Notes: generated from the sequence alone by a model not told the origin. A stretch of DNA of 64,000 bases from Brumimicrobium mesophilum (GCF_003025005.1 NZ_PVSS01000009.1:242-64241), one strand, 5' to 3'; positions 9,909-19,182 are shown, counted from the stretch's first letter. Numbers and translations are program-made.

Positions 9909-10136
9909 ATGAGTTTATGTTGAAATGAGCTTGGTTTTACTTGGTTATTTCAAAAGAGATGGAAGGAGACGGATATTGTATAAATGGTAAAACTTGAAGC
10001 TGAGTCTATGCATCTCCAATTGTTAAAACGTGAATTATTTAAACATTAGTAGTTCAGAAGTTGAGCAAGGTCACAAGATGAAATTTGTCATTTGAATTAA
10101 TAAACTGTAGATTTATATTTTATATTAAACTACATT

Positions 10137-10631
10137 ATGAAAAATCTACTAGTTATTTTACTCATCGCTTTTCTTGCATTGGGATGCAAAAAAGAAAATA
10201 AAATCGAAAAGAATCTTTGGAATAATGGAGGAGAATGGGAAATCAAATCATTTGAACAATCAGCCTATAAAATCCCTGCTTCACAATTTGACTATTCGAC
10301 ATTAATCAGCAATGGAGGCTCTATTCAATTTAATAAGGACGGAACTGGAAAATTCAAATACTCAGAAGAATTAGCAGAATATTTAGAGATTATTATATAC
10401 GAAGAACAAATCAACGCTGATTTTACCTATCACTTTACTGAAAATTCGATTTTCTTTATTTTTACAGATGCTCAAGGCGCAGCTTTTGACTTAGAGTGGG
10501 AAGAGGACAAAATGATCTACAGTCACAATGAAACTCATGTTGATTACGATCTTGATCAATTCAATGATACGATTCCAGGATCAAAAGTAACATCCATTTA
10601 TTCGATGAAGTTTAATTGTGAGAAAAAGTAA
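10137..10631 (+). CDS. Lipoprotein, first of a tandem paralogous pair
   Basis: The family is not recognised. The 164-residue product has a lipoprotein signal peptide (MKNLLVILLIAFLALGC, Cys17 as the lipidation site), then a KKENKIEKNLW linker. The mature part is small and beta-rich, with IQFNKDGTGKFKY and FDLEWEEDKMIYS patterns that resemble lipocalin-like or META-type small barrels, but this is only an impression. The next gene encodes a paralogue sharing the NLW-NGG-W block, the position of the GTGK/GSGW turn and the EWE motif, so the pair arose by duplication. Likely anchored in the outer membrane. Confidence 0.75.
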   Translation: MKNLLVILLIAFLALGCKKENKIEKNLWNNGGEWEIKSFEQSAYKIPASQFDYSTLISNGGSIQFNKDGTGKFKYSEELAEYLEIIIYEEQINADFTYHFTENSIFFIFTDAQGAAFDLEWEEDKMIYSHNETHVDYDLDQFNDTIPGSKVTSIYSMKFNCEKK

Positions 10632-10653
10632 AACTCAAACACTAAAATCATTA

Positions 10654-11103
10654 ATGATGCAAAGATTAATATTTATAACACTTACACTTTTCTTAATATT
10701 CTCGTGCAGCAAAGAAAAGAAAATAGAAAGAAATCTATGGAAGAATGGTGGCAAATGGGATATCGTAAAATATGAAGAAATTGTAACTTCTAATTGGCCA
10801 GCTAACGAGAAAAATGAAGTAAATGAAAATATTGGAATTTTCCAATTTGAAAAGGATGGGTCAGGTTGGATGATAGATTCTGATGGTTATGACGCACAGA
10901 AGTCAAATTTCAAATACACAAATTCTGATTCAGAATTAATATTAGATTTCTATGAATTTGAATCAACACGTACTTTTGATATTGAATGGGAGAAAAATTC
11001 ATTAATTCTTACCCGAAGTGGTACTTCTACTTATACACCCAATGGTTCAAGTATAGAAATTACAGACCATCGCATGTATAGGCATACTTGTGAGAAAGAG
11101 TGA
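10654..11103 (+). CDS. Lipoprotein, second of the tandem paralogous pair
   Basis: About 149 residues from the preferred ATG at 10654 (ATG at 10657 is equally possible). The open frame extends to 10618, inside the preceding gene, but that start would add a hydrophilic stretch before the signal peptide. The signal peptide ends in the lipobox LIFSC followed by SKEKKIERNLWKNGGKWDI, closely matching the paralogue upstream. Later blocks FQFEKDGSGWM and FDIEWEKNSLILTR also align with it. It starts 22 bases after the first gene's stop, so the two are probably one transcript. The function is unknown. Confidence 0.75.
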   Translation: MMQRLIFITLTLFLIFSCSKEKKIERNLWKNGGKWDIVKYEEIVTSNWPANEKNEVNENIGIFQFEKDGSGWMIDSDGYDAQKSNFKYTNSDSELILDFYEFESTRTFDIEWEKNSLILTRSGTSTYTPNGSSIEITDHRMYRHTCEKE

Positions 11104-11228
11104 TAATATTTTAACTTTCAAAAAAGTGAAATTCTGTCTGCCAAATAGTAAAAACAGATTTAGGTCTTTAAAAAGTCTCATTTCTTTTCATAATTCTCTA
11201 TTTTAACGGAAAATTACACAATCTATTT

Positions 11229-14200
11229 ATGAAGAAGCTTTCAGTTGCACTGTTCTATATATTCTTTTGCTTTTCATTTTTCGCGCAAGAATCAAATCGA
11301 AATCACCTTATCCATATAGGTAACACGCCAATTCAAATAAAAGGATCAATTGCACAAAACTGGGAGAGCCTAAAAAATGATTTAACTATTGAATTTGAAG
11401 GAGATTTTATTGTTTTACTTCAATTTAATACAATTCCATCGGAAGAAAACAAAGCTACATTATTAGCAAACGGTATAGAATTACTAAAATATATTCCAAA
11501 TTTCAGTTGGGTAGCCCGTGTTAAACCAAGCACAGACATTCAAACTTTAACTTCAAATAATGTTCGAAATATTACGAAAATCAATTCTGATTGGAAAATA
11601 GTGAGTGAATTAAAATCTGGAGATATCCCTTTTTATGCAGGTTCATTAGACAAAGTAAATGCCCGAGTAGTGTTTTTCGCTTCAACTAAAAACACCTCAT
11701 TTCAATCAATTTTAAATAAATACAGTGTTACAATTACAAAGGAAGATAACATTTTAAATAGTGTTGAATTGAGTACATCTGCTTCTGAATTAATAGATTT
11801 GGCAGACCATCCTTTAGTTCAATTCATAGAATTTGTTGATCCTCCGATTCAAAACGAAACCATTCTTGAAGAGTCTGAGCGAATTATAAGCACTTACATT
11901 TCCAATAACCCTGGAAAGAATTATTACTTCGATGGATCAGGAGCAAATATTGCAGTTGATGAAGGTGGAATATTAGACCCAATTGAAAACCCAAACTTTA
12001 GAAGTAGAATTGATAGAAGTTTTGAGAACGCTACGACTCCAAGCTCACATAAAACGAACGTAGGAACCCGAATGGCGAAAGCAGGAAATCTGAATCCTAC
12101 AGAAGAAGGAACTGCTTTTGGAGCAAGTCTATTTTCTGGGAGCATCAACACTCAAGATGCCGCTACGGGAGGAATGAATATCGTCAATCGTTCTTATGGA
12201 TGGGGATGTCCATCAGGAACTCAAACCTATAACGCCTCATCTTCCACTTATGATTATTACGTTCGTACATACCCAACATTTATCATTACACATTCTGCTG
12301 GAAATGCTGGAACAAGCAATTGCTACGCGGGATTATTTAGCTGGGGTAACATTACAGGAATGGCAAAAATGGCCAAGAACATTTTCAATGTGGGGTCTTC
12401 AGGTGATAATGGTGAATTAACCAACTTTAGCAGCAGAGGCCCTGCAAAAGATGGTAGAATTTTACCGCATATTATTGCTCCAGGTCAAGGTGGAACTTCC
12501 TATGCTTCTCCCAATTTAGCAGGTGTTTTCGCACAATTAATTGAAGCTTATCGTTTTCATAATAGCAACACCACTCCTTCAGCAGGTTTATTGAAGGCAG
12601 TAATCATGAATACCGCCGATGATATGTTAAATCCTGGGCCGGATTTCAAAACTGGTTTTGGACATGTGAATGCCAGACGAGCTTATGAAGTAATAAAAGA
12701 AGGAAATCATATTGAAGCATCCATAGCAAATGGAGCAAATAACAGCCACAACATTACGGTACCAGCAAATGTAAAGGAAGTAAAAGTGATGGTTTATTGG
12801 GTTGACTATGAAGCTACATCGGGAATAACGACAAGATCTTTGGTTAATGATTTAGATATCACACTTACAGAGCCAAGCTCTAATAGCTATCAACCATGGG
12901 TTCTGAATCCTTCGTTTAACCCCGCTACATTGAATCAAAATGCTGTTCGTGCAACAGACACGTTAAACAATAACGAACAAATAACAATTACTGACCCTCA
13001 AGCAGGAAACTACCAATTAAATGTGCAAGGGACCATGATTCCACAAGGTCCTCAAACCTACTTCATGACTTATGAATTCGTTTATGACGACATCATTGTA
13101 ACACACCCACATGGAGGAGAAAAATTTACACCTAATGAGACTCAAAGAATTAGATGGGACGCTGTGAGCAATGGACAAGATTTTGAGATTTCTTACAGTA
13201 ATGACAACGGAAGTACTTGGAGTAGCATAGCAACTGGAATAGGAGAAGCCGAAAGATATTACGATTGGAATGTGCCACAAGATTTAACAAATACTGCCCT
13301 TATCAAAGTTGATAGAGGAAATTCAAATGGACAAAGTGATACAACTTTCACTATTGCTCAACAAGCTGAAAACTTAATTGTAGCATGGACATGCGCAGAT
13401 TCATCAATGTTTGTTTGGGACGACTTTCCAAATGCAGATGGATATATTGTTTATCGTATTGTTGGAAACTATATGGATTCTATAATGTACACAACTTCGA
13501 ACTCAATAATTATTAACGGTTTGTCCTCAACAGAAATCGAATACTTTTCAATCGCAGCAGTTATTAATGGTGTTACCAGCAGAAGAGTAATTGCTGTTGA
13601 ACGAGCACCTTCAGATTTGAATTGTAATTCGAATGACATTGGAGCTACCAAACTTATTACGCCTGGAAGTTTAAATTTCCCTAGCTGTATGAGCAATGGA
13701 TTATCAATTAAAATTAATTTAAGAAATTATGGTGTCAATTCAATTGACACTTTACCTATTGGATATCAGTTAAATGGAGGTGCAATTTATTTAGACACCT
13801 TGTTTACAAATTTATCTTCTGCAGCAAATTATGAGTACACATTTAATTCTTCAGTCGATCTATTACCAGGCAGTAATACCCTTGCAGTTTGGACACATTT
13901 AAACGGAGATTCTAATATATTAAATGATTCAATCGTGAATGACATTATTGTTTATTCAAGTACGGGTTCAGGACCTTATTTAGAACAAACCTTTGACAAC
14001 TTCAATAATTGCAGTACCTCTTCAAATTGTGAAATAGGCACATGTATTTTACAAGATGGTTGGTACAATGTTCCAAACGGAACAGGTGATGATATTGATT
14101 GGAGAACACAAGATGGATCTACAATTTCGGCAGATACAGGACCCTCATCAGACCACACATCTGGAAATGGTAAATATTTGTATATCGAAGGGTCAGGGCC

Positions 14201-15476
14201 ATGTAATAACTCTACTGCAAAACTAATGTCTCCATGTATAGACTTGACTGGAATCACCAATGCACAACTTTCATTTTGGTATCATGCTTACGGAACTTCA
14301 ATTGGAGAATTACATGTTGACGTTTTAGCAGATGGTGAATTTTTTGAAGATATAATGATTCCTGTTGTTGGTGAAAAAGGGGATTTATGGATTAATCAGA
14401 TAGTTGATCTTTCGCAATTTAGCAATCAAAATGTGGTCATAATAATTAGGGGTTCAAATGCATCAAGCGGATGGACATCTGATTTGGCAATCGACGATAT
14501 TAATATATCTCCAGCTCCAATCGCAGAATTCACAGTAAACGAAACAAATCTTTGCAACAATGGCTCCACTACCATTTCCAATACTTCTACTTATGCAACT
14601 TCTTACGAATGGAACTTCCTACCAAACACTGTGAGTTTTGAAGCAGGAACAAATAACAATTCTGAAAATCCTGAAGTTAGTTTTAACGCTTCCGGCCTTT
14701 ACACAGTTGAACTTATCGCAACAAATACAGTTGGTGACGATACATTAACTTATGTAGACCATATTTATGTTTTCGAAGAGCAACCTCAACTTTCTGGAAG
14801 TCCATTTTGTAGTGGTGACTCAGTAATAGTTCAAGCAAATAATTTTGGTGAATTTGTAGAATATTATTTGAATGGCAATTTAGTTTATTCTGGAACAAAT
14901 GCTTCTCATTATTTTGAAAATGCAGTTGAATCAGATGAAATATATGTTACCTATAACGTGAATGGAACTTGCTCACTTCAATCCGACACATTAACCATAT
15001 CTTTTATCGATGTTGAAGTAGGAATAACTCAATCTGGATTTCAATTGAATGCAGATGCTGTTGGTGCGAAATATCAATGGGTAGATTGTTTGAACAATTT
15101 CTCTCCAATTCCAGGAGATACCAATGCGACCTTTACACCAACTCAAGATGGAGAATACGCTGTTGAAGTAACTCAAAATGGTTGTACTCAATTATCTGAT
15201 TGTATTGAATTCAATCAGAGTACTTTTTACGACTATGCTAGCGACAGTGTAAATGTCTTTCCTAATCCAACGAAAGATGGGGTTAGACTTCAATTTGGCA
15301 CCAAGAAAGAACAAGTAAACATTCAGATCTATTCAATTCTAGGTCAACTCCTTACAAAAATAACTGTTCAAGACACCGATAATATTGAAATTAATCTCCC
15401 GTTCGAATCCGCTGTTTACATGATCCATGTTGAAACAGAAGATGTAGATAAAGTGTTTAGAATTGTGAAGAATTAA
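11229..15476 (+). CDS. Large subtilisin-like (S8) T9SS-secreted serine peptidase
   Basis: The 1415-residue product starts with a signal peptide (MKKLSVALFYIFF through FFAQ). After a ~230-residue propeptide-like region comes an S8 catalytic domain in the usual Asp-His-Ser order: Asp244 in IAVDEGG, His274 in SSHKTNVGTRMAKAG and Ser424 in GGTSYASPNLAGV. The environments of Asp and His differ from classical subtilisin (DTG, HGTHVAG) but resemble a Bacteroidota subfamily. Beta-sandwich modules follow, including an adhesion-like domain near 960-1090 and a PKD-like domain near 1100-1180, and then a T9SS type A sorting domain (VFPNPTKDGVRLQFG ... FRIVKN). It is probably an extracellular protease for protein degradation. 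Confidence 0.88.
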   Translation: MKKLSVALFYIFFCFSFFAQESNRNHLIHIGNTPIQIKGSIAQNWESLKNDLTIEFEGDFIVLLQFNTIPSEENKATLLANGIELLKYIPNFSWVARVKPSTDIQTLTSNNVRNITKINSDWKIVSELKSGDIPFYAGSLDKVNARVVFFASTKNTSFQSILNKYSVTITKEDNILNSVELSTSASELIDLADHPLVQFIEFVDPPIQNETILEESERIISTYISNNPGKNYYFDGSGANIAVDEGGILDPIENPNFRSRIDRSFENATTPSSHKTNVGTRMAKAGNLNPTEEGTAFGASLFSGSINTQDAATGGMNIVNRSYGWGCPSGTQTYNASSSTYDYYVRTYPTFIITHSAGNAGTSNCYAGLFSWGNITGMAKMAKNIFNVGSSGDNGELTNFSSRGPAKDGRILPHIIAPGQGGTSYASPNLAGVFAQLIEAYRFHNSNTTPSAGLLKAVIMNTADDMLNPGPDFKTGFGHVNARRAYEVIKEGNHIEASIANGANNSHNITVPANVKEVKVMVYWVDYEATSGITTRSLVNDLDITLTEPSSNSYQPWVLNPSFNPATLNQNAVRATDTLNNNEQITITDPQAGNYQLNVQGTMIPQGPQTYFMTYEFVYDDIIVTHPHGGEKFTPNETQRIRWDAVSNGQDFEISYSNDNGSTWSSIATGIGEAERYYDWNVPQDLTNTALIKVDRGNSNGQSDTTFTIAQQAENLIVAWTCADSSMFVWDDFPNADGYIVYRIVGNYMDSIMYTTSNSIIINGLSSTEIEYFSIAAVINGVTSRRVIAVERAPSDLNCNSNDIGATKLITPGSLNFPSCMSNGLSIKINLRNYGVNSIDTLPIGYQLNGGAIYLDTLFTNLSSAANYEYTFNSSVDLLPGSNTLAVWTHLNGDSNILNDSIVNDIIVYSSTGSGPYLEQTFDNFNNCSTSSNCEIGTCILQDGWYNVPNGTGDDIDWRTQDGSTISADTGPSSDHTSGNGKYLYIEGSGPCNNSTAKLMSPCIDLTGITNAQLSFWYHAYGTSIGELHVDVLADGEFFEDIMIPVVGEKGDLWINQIVDLSQFSNQNVVIIIRGSNASSGWTSDLAIDDINISPAPIAEFTVNETNLCNNGSTTISNTSTYATSYEWNFLPNTVSFEAGTNNNSENPEVSFNASGLYTVELIATNTVGDDTLTYVDHIYVFEEQPQLSGSPFCSGDSVIVQANNFGEFVEYYLNGNLVYSGTNASHYFENAVESDEIYVTYNVNGTCSLQSDTLTISFIDVEVGITQSGFQLNADAVGAKYQWVDCLNNFSPIPGDTNATFTPTQDGEYAVEVTQNGCTQLSDCIEFNQSTFYDYASDSVNVFPNPTKDGVRLQFGTKKEQVNIQIYSILGQLLTKITVQDTDNIEINLPFESAVYMIHVETEDVDKVFRIVKN

Positions 15477-15495
15477 AGAAAAAGAATATACTGAG

Positions 15496-15527
15496 AAAAA
15501 CCGTTACCGCATAATCTCGCAGTAACG
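15496..15527 (-). terminator. Possible terminator between convergent genes
   Basis: CGTTAC (15502-15507) pairs with GTAACG (15522-15527), with a partly paired loop. On the minus strand the stem is followed by GGTTTTTCTC, so it would end the aroF-type transcript about 50 bases past its stop. The T run is short. Confidence 0.4.
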
Positions 15528-15575
15528 TTAAAAAAAGCAATAACCTACAATTTGTAATTAATAATCCCCAATTAG

Positions 15576-16655
15576 CTATGGGTTCATCACCTTGGTTTGG
15601 TGGCGAATAGATTCTTGGTGAATGGCATCTAAAACACTTCTTAAAAAATCGATAGTCAACTCTAATTCCTTAGCTTGAGAAAGCCTTTGATTAATCATTC
15701 TCTTCCAGTGATCAGATTGAAGAATTGTGATGTTATTTTCTTTCTTGTAGAGACCTATGTCTCTAACTATTTCCATTCTTTCTTTTAACAATTTGAACAG
15801 TTGATTGTCTAATTCAGCAATTTTGCTTCTTTGAAACCCAATAAAATCAAGTTCTTCAACTTTTATATCCGCTTTTCTCAATATGAGTTGCTGCAACAAT
15901 TCACTCAACTTTTCAGGTGTAATTTGTTGTTGGGCATCGGACCAAGCTTTGTCAGGATTGTTATGTGTTTCAATCATCAATCCCGCAAAATTTAAGTCCA
16001 TAGCCTTTTGGGAAACATGAAGCAATCCGTCTCTTCTTCCAGAAATATGACTAGGATCACAAATAACTGGTATTTCTGGTAGTTCTTCAGTTAAACCAAT
16101 TGGAATTTCCCAATTCGGTACATTTCTATATCTCGGATGTTTATAAACTGAGAAACCTCTATGAATGGCAATCAAATCAGTTATTCCGGCTTTTTGAAAT
16201 CTTTCGAAAGCACCAATCCACAGCATGAGATCAGGATTTATTGGATTCTTCACCATAACTGTAATTTCTGTTCCTTGAATCGCATCGGCAATTTCTTGAA
16301 CTGCAAAAGGGTTTACAGTGGTCCTTGCTCCTATCCATAAAACATCAACACCCGCTTTCAAAGCTGCTTCTACATGTTTAGCATTTGCAACTTCTGTCGT
16401 AACAGGTATTCCAACCTCCTTTCCTGCGTTCACGAGCCACGGTAAACCTATGGTACCAACACCTTCAAAAGAATCTGGTCTGGTTCTAGGTTTCCAAATT
16501 CCACCTCGAATTAATGCTGGTTTAGAAATAGCAATTGATTTCGCTATTTCCATCACTTGATCCTCACTTTCAACACTGCATGGACCTGCAATTAAAAATG
16601 GTCGCTTATATCTTTTTAAATTATTTTGTAAATCCAATTTCATTTGCTCTATCAA
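15576..16655 (-). CDS. Bifunctional DAHP synthase/chorismate mutase
   Basis: It condenses phosphoenolpyruvate and erythrose 4-phosphate (first step of the shikimate pathway) and also rearranges chorismate to prephenate. Residues about 15-265 form a class I-beta DAHP synthase: IAGPCSVESEDQ, RGGIWKPRTRPDSFEG, WIGARTTVNPF, MVKNPINPDLMLWIG and CDPSHISGRRDGL are all present. The last ~90 residues are a type II (AroQ) chorismate mutase helix bundle: LDNQLFKLLKERMEIVRDIG and YKKENN. This order (synthase first) is the form common in Bacteroidota, and the mutase part may mediate feedback inhibition by prephenate. The start at 16655 could instead be the Met five codons later. It stands alone on its strand. 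Confidence 0.93.
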   Translation of the reverse strand: MIEQMKLDLQNNLKRYKRPFLIAGPCSVESEDQVMEIAKSIAISKPALIRGGIWKPRTRPDSFEGVGTIGLPWLVNAGKEVGIPVTTEVANAKHVEAALKAGVDVLWIGARTTVNPFAVQEIADAIQGTEITVMVKNPINPDLMLWIGAFERFQKAGITDLIAIHRGFSVYKHPRYRNVPNWEIPIGLTEELPEIPVICDPSHISGRRDGLLHVSQKAMDLNFAGLMIETHNNPDKAWSDAQQQITPEKLSELLQQLILRKADIKVEELDFIGFQRSKIAELDNQLFKLLKERMEIVRDIGLYKKENNITILQSDHWKRMINQRLSQAKELELTIDFLRSVLDAIHQESIRHQTKVMNP

Positions 16656-16719
16656 TTTCTTATTACATCAACAACTAAGTATCGAAATAGATTTCTTTTA
16701 TATTAATTTCAAGACTGGA

Positions 16720-16869
16720 TTAGGCTTTTTTCTTTAAAGCTAAAAAAATGGCTAGACCAGCGATGCTAATAAAAACGGCATGTTTAATCTCGAATCCAGC
16801 CAAAGTAATATCATAAAATGTAATAGCTACTAAGGCTAATCCCAAAATAACGCGGAAATTGATTTTCAT
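16720..16869 (-). CDS. Small two-helix membrane protein (49 aa)
   Basis: This 49-codon frame begins MKINFRVILGLALVAITF and ends in a basic tail ALKKKA. It has two hydrophobic segments (about residues 6-24 and 30-44) separated by FEIKH. Its ATG (16869-16867) lies four bases after the TGA of the cysteine-rich lipoprotein gene, which strongly suggests a translated, coupled gene. The family is not recognised; tiny proteins like this are commonly skipped by ORF length cut-offs. Confidence 0.6.
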   Translation of the reverse strand: MKINFRVILGLALVAITFYDITLAGFEIKHAVFISIAGLAIFLALKKKA

Positions 16870-16873
16870 AATT

Positions 16874-17386
16874 TCACCAATTGATTTTTGCGAATTGTGC
16901 TCCTTTGATCACTAGGGTATCAAAAACATTAATATCTGAAATAAATTTCGCTGTAAATATACCTGAAAGATAATTTTCTACATCGTTAATTTCTTCAAAA
17001 GCAACAAAACCGCTATGCAAAGTTGAGTAATTAATATTATTCAATTCTCCTATAGAAAATGTAGTTGAAATTGGTCTACCACCTAAAGAATCTCCACTTC
17101 CAAAATTAACATTTACCGAAATTGTATCATTATCAAAACTAAAAATCCAATCAGGTGTTTTTGACAAACTAAAATTATTGAATGAAATTTGCTGGTCGTT
17201 TATTTCAGCGGAAAGATAAGTATCAATAATTGTTGGAACAAAATCGCAAGGTGGACAAACACCTCCACAATCAAGTTTTTCTTCTTTTTCCGGAGTAAAA
17301 ATACCATCAGAACATGATTGCTCATCTTTATTGCAAGAGAATAGGATCAATGCAAAGGTAAATAGTATAGATAAATTAGTCTTCAT
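16874..17386 (-). CDS. Cysteine-rich lipoprotein of unknown function
   Basis: The 170-residue product has a lipoprotein signal (lipobox LILFSC, Cys18). Immediately after it is a Cys cluster of the kind C-x-DGI ... LDCGGVCPPC, a short linker found near the N-terminus of many Bacteroidota surface lipoproteins. The C-terminal ~115 residues are beta-rich (FSLSKTPDWIFSFDND, FSIGELNN, GIFTAKFIS), resembling the small DUF6252-type domain; that assignment is tentative. It is divergent from the YigZ-family gene, and the two promoter boxes lie within 25 bases of each other. Confidence 0.7.
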   Translation of the reverse strand: MKTNLSILFTFALILFSCNKDEQSCSDGIFTPEKEEKLDCGGVCPPCDFVPTIIDTYLSAEINDQQISFNNFSLSKTPDWIFSFDNDTISVNVNFGSGDSLGGRPISTTFSIGELNNINYSTLHSGFVAFEEINDVENYLSGIFTAKFISDINVFDTLVIKGAQFAKINW

Positions 17387-17407
17387 TTATTTCAGCGATT
17401 ACTTTAT

Positions 17408-17415
17408 TATATTTG
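17408..17415 (+). promoter_or_regulatory. Predicted -7 promoter box for the YigZ-family gene
   Basis: TATATTTG matches TAnnTTTG on the plus strand. Transcription should begin near 17421-17424, which lies downstream of the first ATG of the frame (17331) and so argues for a later, non-ATG start. Confidence 0.5.
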
Positions 17416-17424
17416 CACAAAACT

Positions 17425-17432
17425 CAAAAATA
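17425..17432 (-). promoter_or_regulatory. Predicted -7 promoter box for the cysteine-rich lipoprotein gene
   Basis: TATTTTTG on the minus strand matches TAnnTTTG, 38 bases before the lipoprotein ATG. It lies inside the predicted transcription start region of the divergent YigZ-family gene. Confidence 0.4.
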
Positions 17433-18047
17433 CTGAAAATACCCACAACATACAAAACATTAAAAGGCACTTCAGAAGGTCAATATAAGGAAAAAGGTTC
17501 TAAGTTTATTGGAATTGCAATTAACTGTGAGGACGAAGAAGAAGCAAAACAGATTTTAGCCCAATGGAAAAATGATCATCATCAAGCCAGACATTTATGC
17601 TATGCCTATCGGTTTGGTATAAAACAAGATGTTTTTCGAGCGAATGATGACGGAGAACCGAGTAATTCTGCTGGAGCACCAATATTAGGTCAAATTCAAT
17701 CTTTCGATTTAACCAATGTTTTAATTGGTGTTGTCCGATATTATGGAGGTAAAAAATTAGGTGTTGGAGGATTAATAAATGCCTATCGAACGGCTGCCAA
17801 GGAAGCTTTAGAAAATGGAAAAATAATCAAAGAAGTTGTAAAAGATCGCTTTGAATTATTTTTCAACTATCAAGATATGGCTTTAATCATGGATGTTGTA
17901 AAAGACAGTGATGCAAATATCAACAAACAAATTTTTGAGAATGATTGTTACCTACAAATAGCAATCAAAATAGAATCGACTGAATTACTTTTATCTAAAC
18001 TAGAATCATTTGATTCACTAAAAATTGAAAAAATTGGCACATTTTAA
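17433..18047 (+). CDS. YigZ/IMPACT family protein
   Basis: The YigZ/IMPACT family binds translation-related partners; its exact role in bacteria is unclear. The N-terminal UPF0029 domain is evident from TYKTLKGTSEGQYKEKGSKF, HHQARHLCYAYRFG, NDDGEPSNSAGAPILGQI and VVRYYGGKKLGVGGLI. A ferredoxin-like C-terminal domain follows (FNYQDMALIMDVVKD ...). The frame is open from an ATG at 17331, but that codon lies upstream of the predicted promoter and inside the divergent lipoprotein gene. Family proteins start just before TYKT, so I place the start at CTG 17433 (ATA at 17430 or 17439 are alternatives). Length from there is about 204 residues, normal for the family. Confidence 0.85.
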   Translation: MKIPTTYKTLKGTSEGQYKEKGSKFIGIAINCEDEEEAKQILAQWKNDHHQARHLCYAYRFGIKQDVFRANDDGEPSNSAGAPILGQIQSFDLTNVLIGVVRYYGGKKLGVGGLINAYRTAAKEALENGKIIKEVVKDRFELFFNYQDMALIMDVVKDSDANINKQIFENDCYLQIAIKIESTELLLSKLESFDSLKIEKIGTF

Positions 18048-18978
18048 ACCAGAATTACTAGAGCAATTAATAGAAGTTAGGGGAGCTTCAGGAAATGAAG
18101 GAGATATTAGGGATTTCATTCTCGATTATATTGAATCCAACAAAAAATCTTGGAAAAGCGAAGTTTCGGTGCATTATGGAGAAGGATTTCAAGATGCCAT
18201 TGTGCTGATATTTGGAAAACCAAAAACGGCTGTTTTCGCACATATGGATACAATAGGTTTTACAACGGCTTACAACCAAAATCTCATTAAAATTGGCGGA
18301 CCAAGAGCCATTGATGGGATGAAGCTAGTAGGAAGTGATAGTCAAGGTGAAATTGAAACCGAACTTATGATTATTGAAGATGACGAAGGAAATACAAGTT
18401 TGAAATATGTTTTCGATAGGGAAATTGACAGGGGAACAGATTTAACATTCAAACCGAATTTCAAATTAACAGAACAATATGTTCAAACACCATATCTAGA
18501 TAATCGTTTAGGCGTTTTAAATGCATTAACAATCTGCGAAGACATAGAAAATGGTGCAATTGTATTTTCTACTTATGAAGAACATGGCGGTGGATCAGTT
18601 GGATTTTTAGGCCGTTTCTTATACAACAGTTTCAATGTTCGTCAAGCATTAATTTCGGATATAACATGGGTAACAGATGGTGTTAAACATGGAGGAGGTG
18701 TTGCCATTTCAATGCGTGACAAAGCTATTCCAAGAAAGAGCTTCCTGAATAAAATTATTTCTATTGCAAAAGAAAACGACATTCAATTCCAATTGGAGGT
18801 TGAATCTGCTGGAGGAAGTGACGGTTCAATGCTACAAGACACGGATTTACCTTTTGACTGGTGTTTTATAGGCGCTCCGGAAGACAATGTTCATTCGCCA
18901 ACTGAAAAGGTTTACTTAAGTGACATCGAGGAAATGATAAAGCTATACAAGGTCTTAATGAAAGAGATGAATAAATAA
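18025..18978 (+). CDS. M42-like zinc aminopeptidase
   Basis: The 317-residue product resembles M42/M20-clan di-zinc aminopeptidases that trim peptides in the cytoplasm. Metal-site blocks are FAHMDTIGF (His73, Asp75), TPYLDNRLG (Asp159), STYEEHGGG (Glu185, Glu186) and VHSPTEKV near the end. No signal peptide is seen. The reading frame starts with TTG at 18025 (a second TTG at 18034 is possible) and overlaps the last 23 bases of the YigZ-family gene, so the two are translationally coupled. No ATG is available in frame near this position. Confidence 0.82.
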   Translation: MKKLAHFKPELLEQLIEVRGASGNEGDIRDFILDYIESNKKSWKSEVSVHYGEGFQDAIVLIFGKPKTAVFAHMDTIGFTTAYNQNLIKIGGPRAIDGMKLVGSDSQGEIETELMIIEDDEGNTSLKYVFDREIDRGTDLTFKPNFKLTEQYVQTPYLDNRLGVLNALTICEDIENGAIVFSTYEEHGGGSVGFLGRFLYNSFNVRQALISDITWVTDGVKHGGGVAISMRDKAIPRKSFLNKIISIAKENDIQFQLEVESAGGSDGSMLQDTDLPFDWCFIGAPEDNVHSPTEKVYLSDIEEMIKLYKVLMKEMNK

Positions 18979-19182
18979 TGGTTAATGATAAATTATTAAT
19001 GTTTATCGGCACTTTTACTAATGGTTAAAGTTAAATTATTAATGTTTAATGGGTTTGGCATTGAATTTCGACAGCTTAGAAATTGTGTCTGATTTTGAAG
19101 AAGTCCAACTCAACTCGCGTTAATAATTAAATCGTAAACATTAATAATTAATAAAATTCTCCGAGAGTGCTTTCAAAATCTG
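18979..19182. repeat. Intergenic AT-rich repeats
   Basis: Two related words lie in tandem: GGTTAATGATAAATTATTAA at about 18980-18999 and a variant GGTTAAAGTTAAATTATTAA at about 19023-19042. A relative occurs at 3935-3955. TCGCGTTAATAATTAA (19115-19130) is repeated exactly at 30954-30969, just downstream of the YihY gene. No gene is seen. Confidence 0.5.

Noticed and set aside
9984-10049. Short frame (21 codons) between icmF and the first lipoprotein
   Set aside because: Too short, no conserved start context or coupling, no hydrophobic or domain signal.
11924-12420. Antisense and out-of-frame ORFs inside the S8 protease gene
   Set aside because: They are shadows of a strongly coding frame with an intact catalytic triad.
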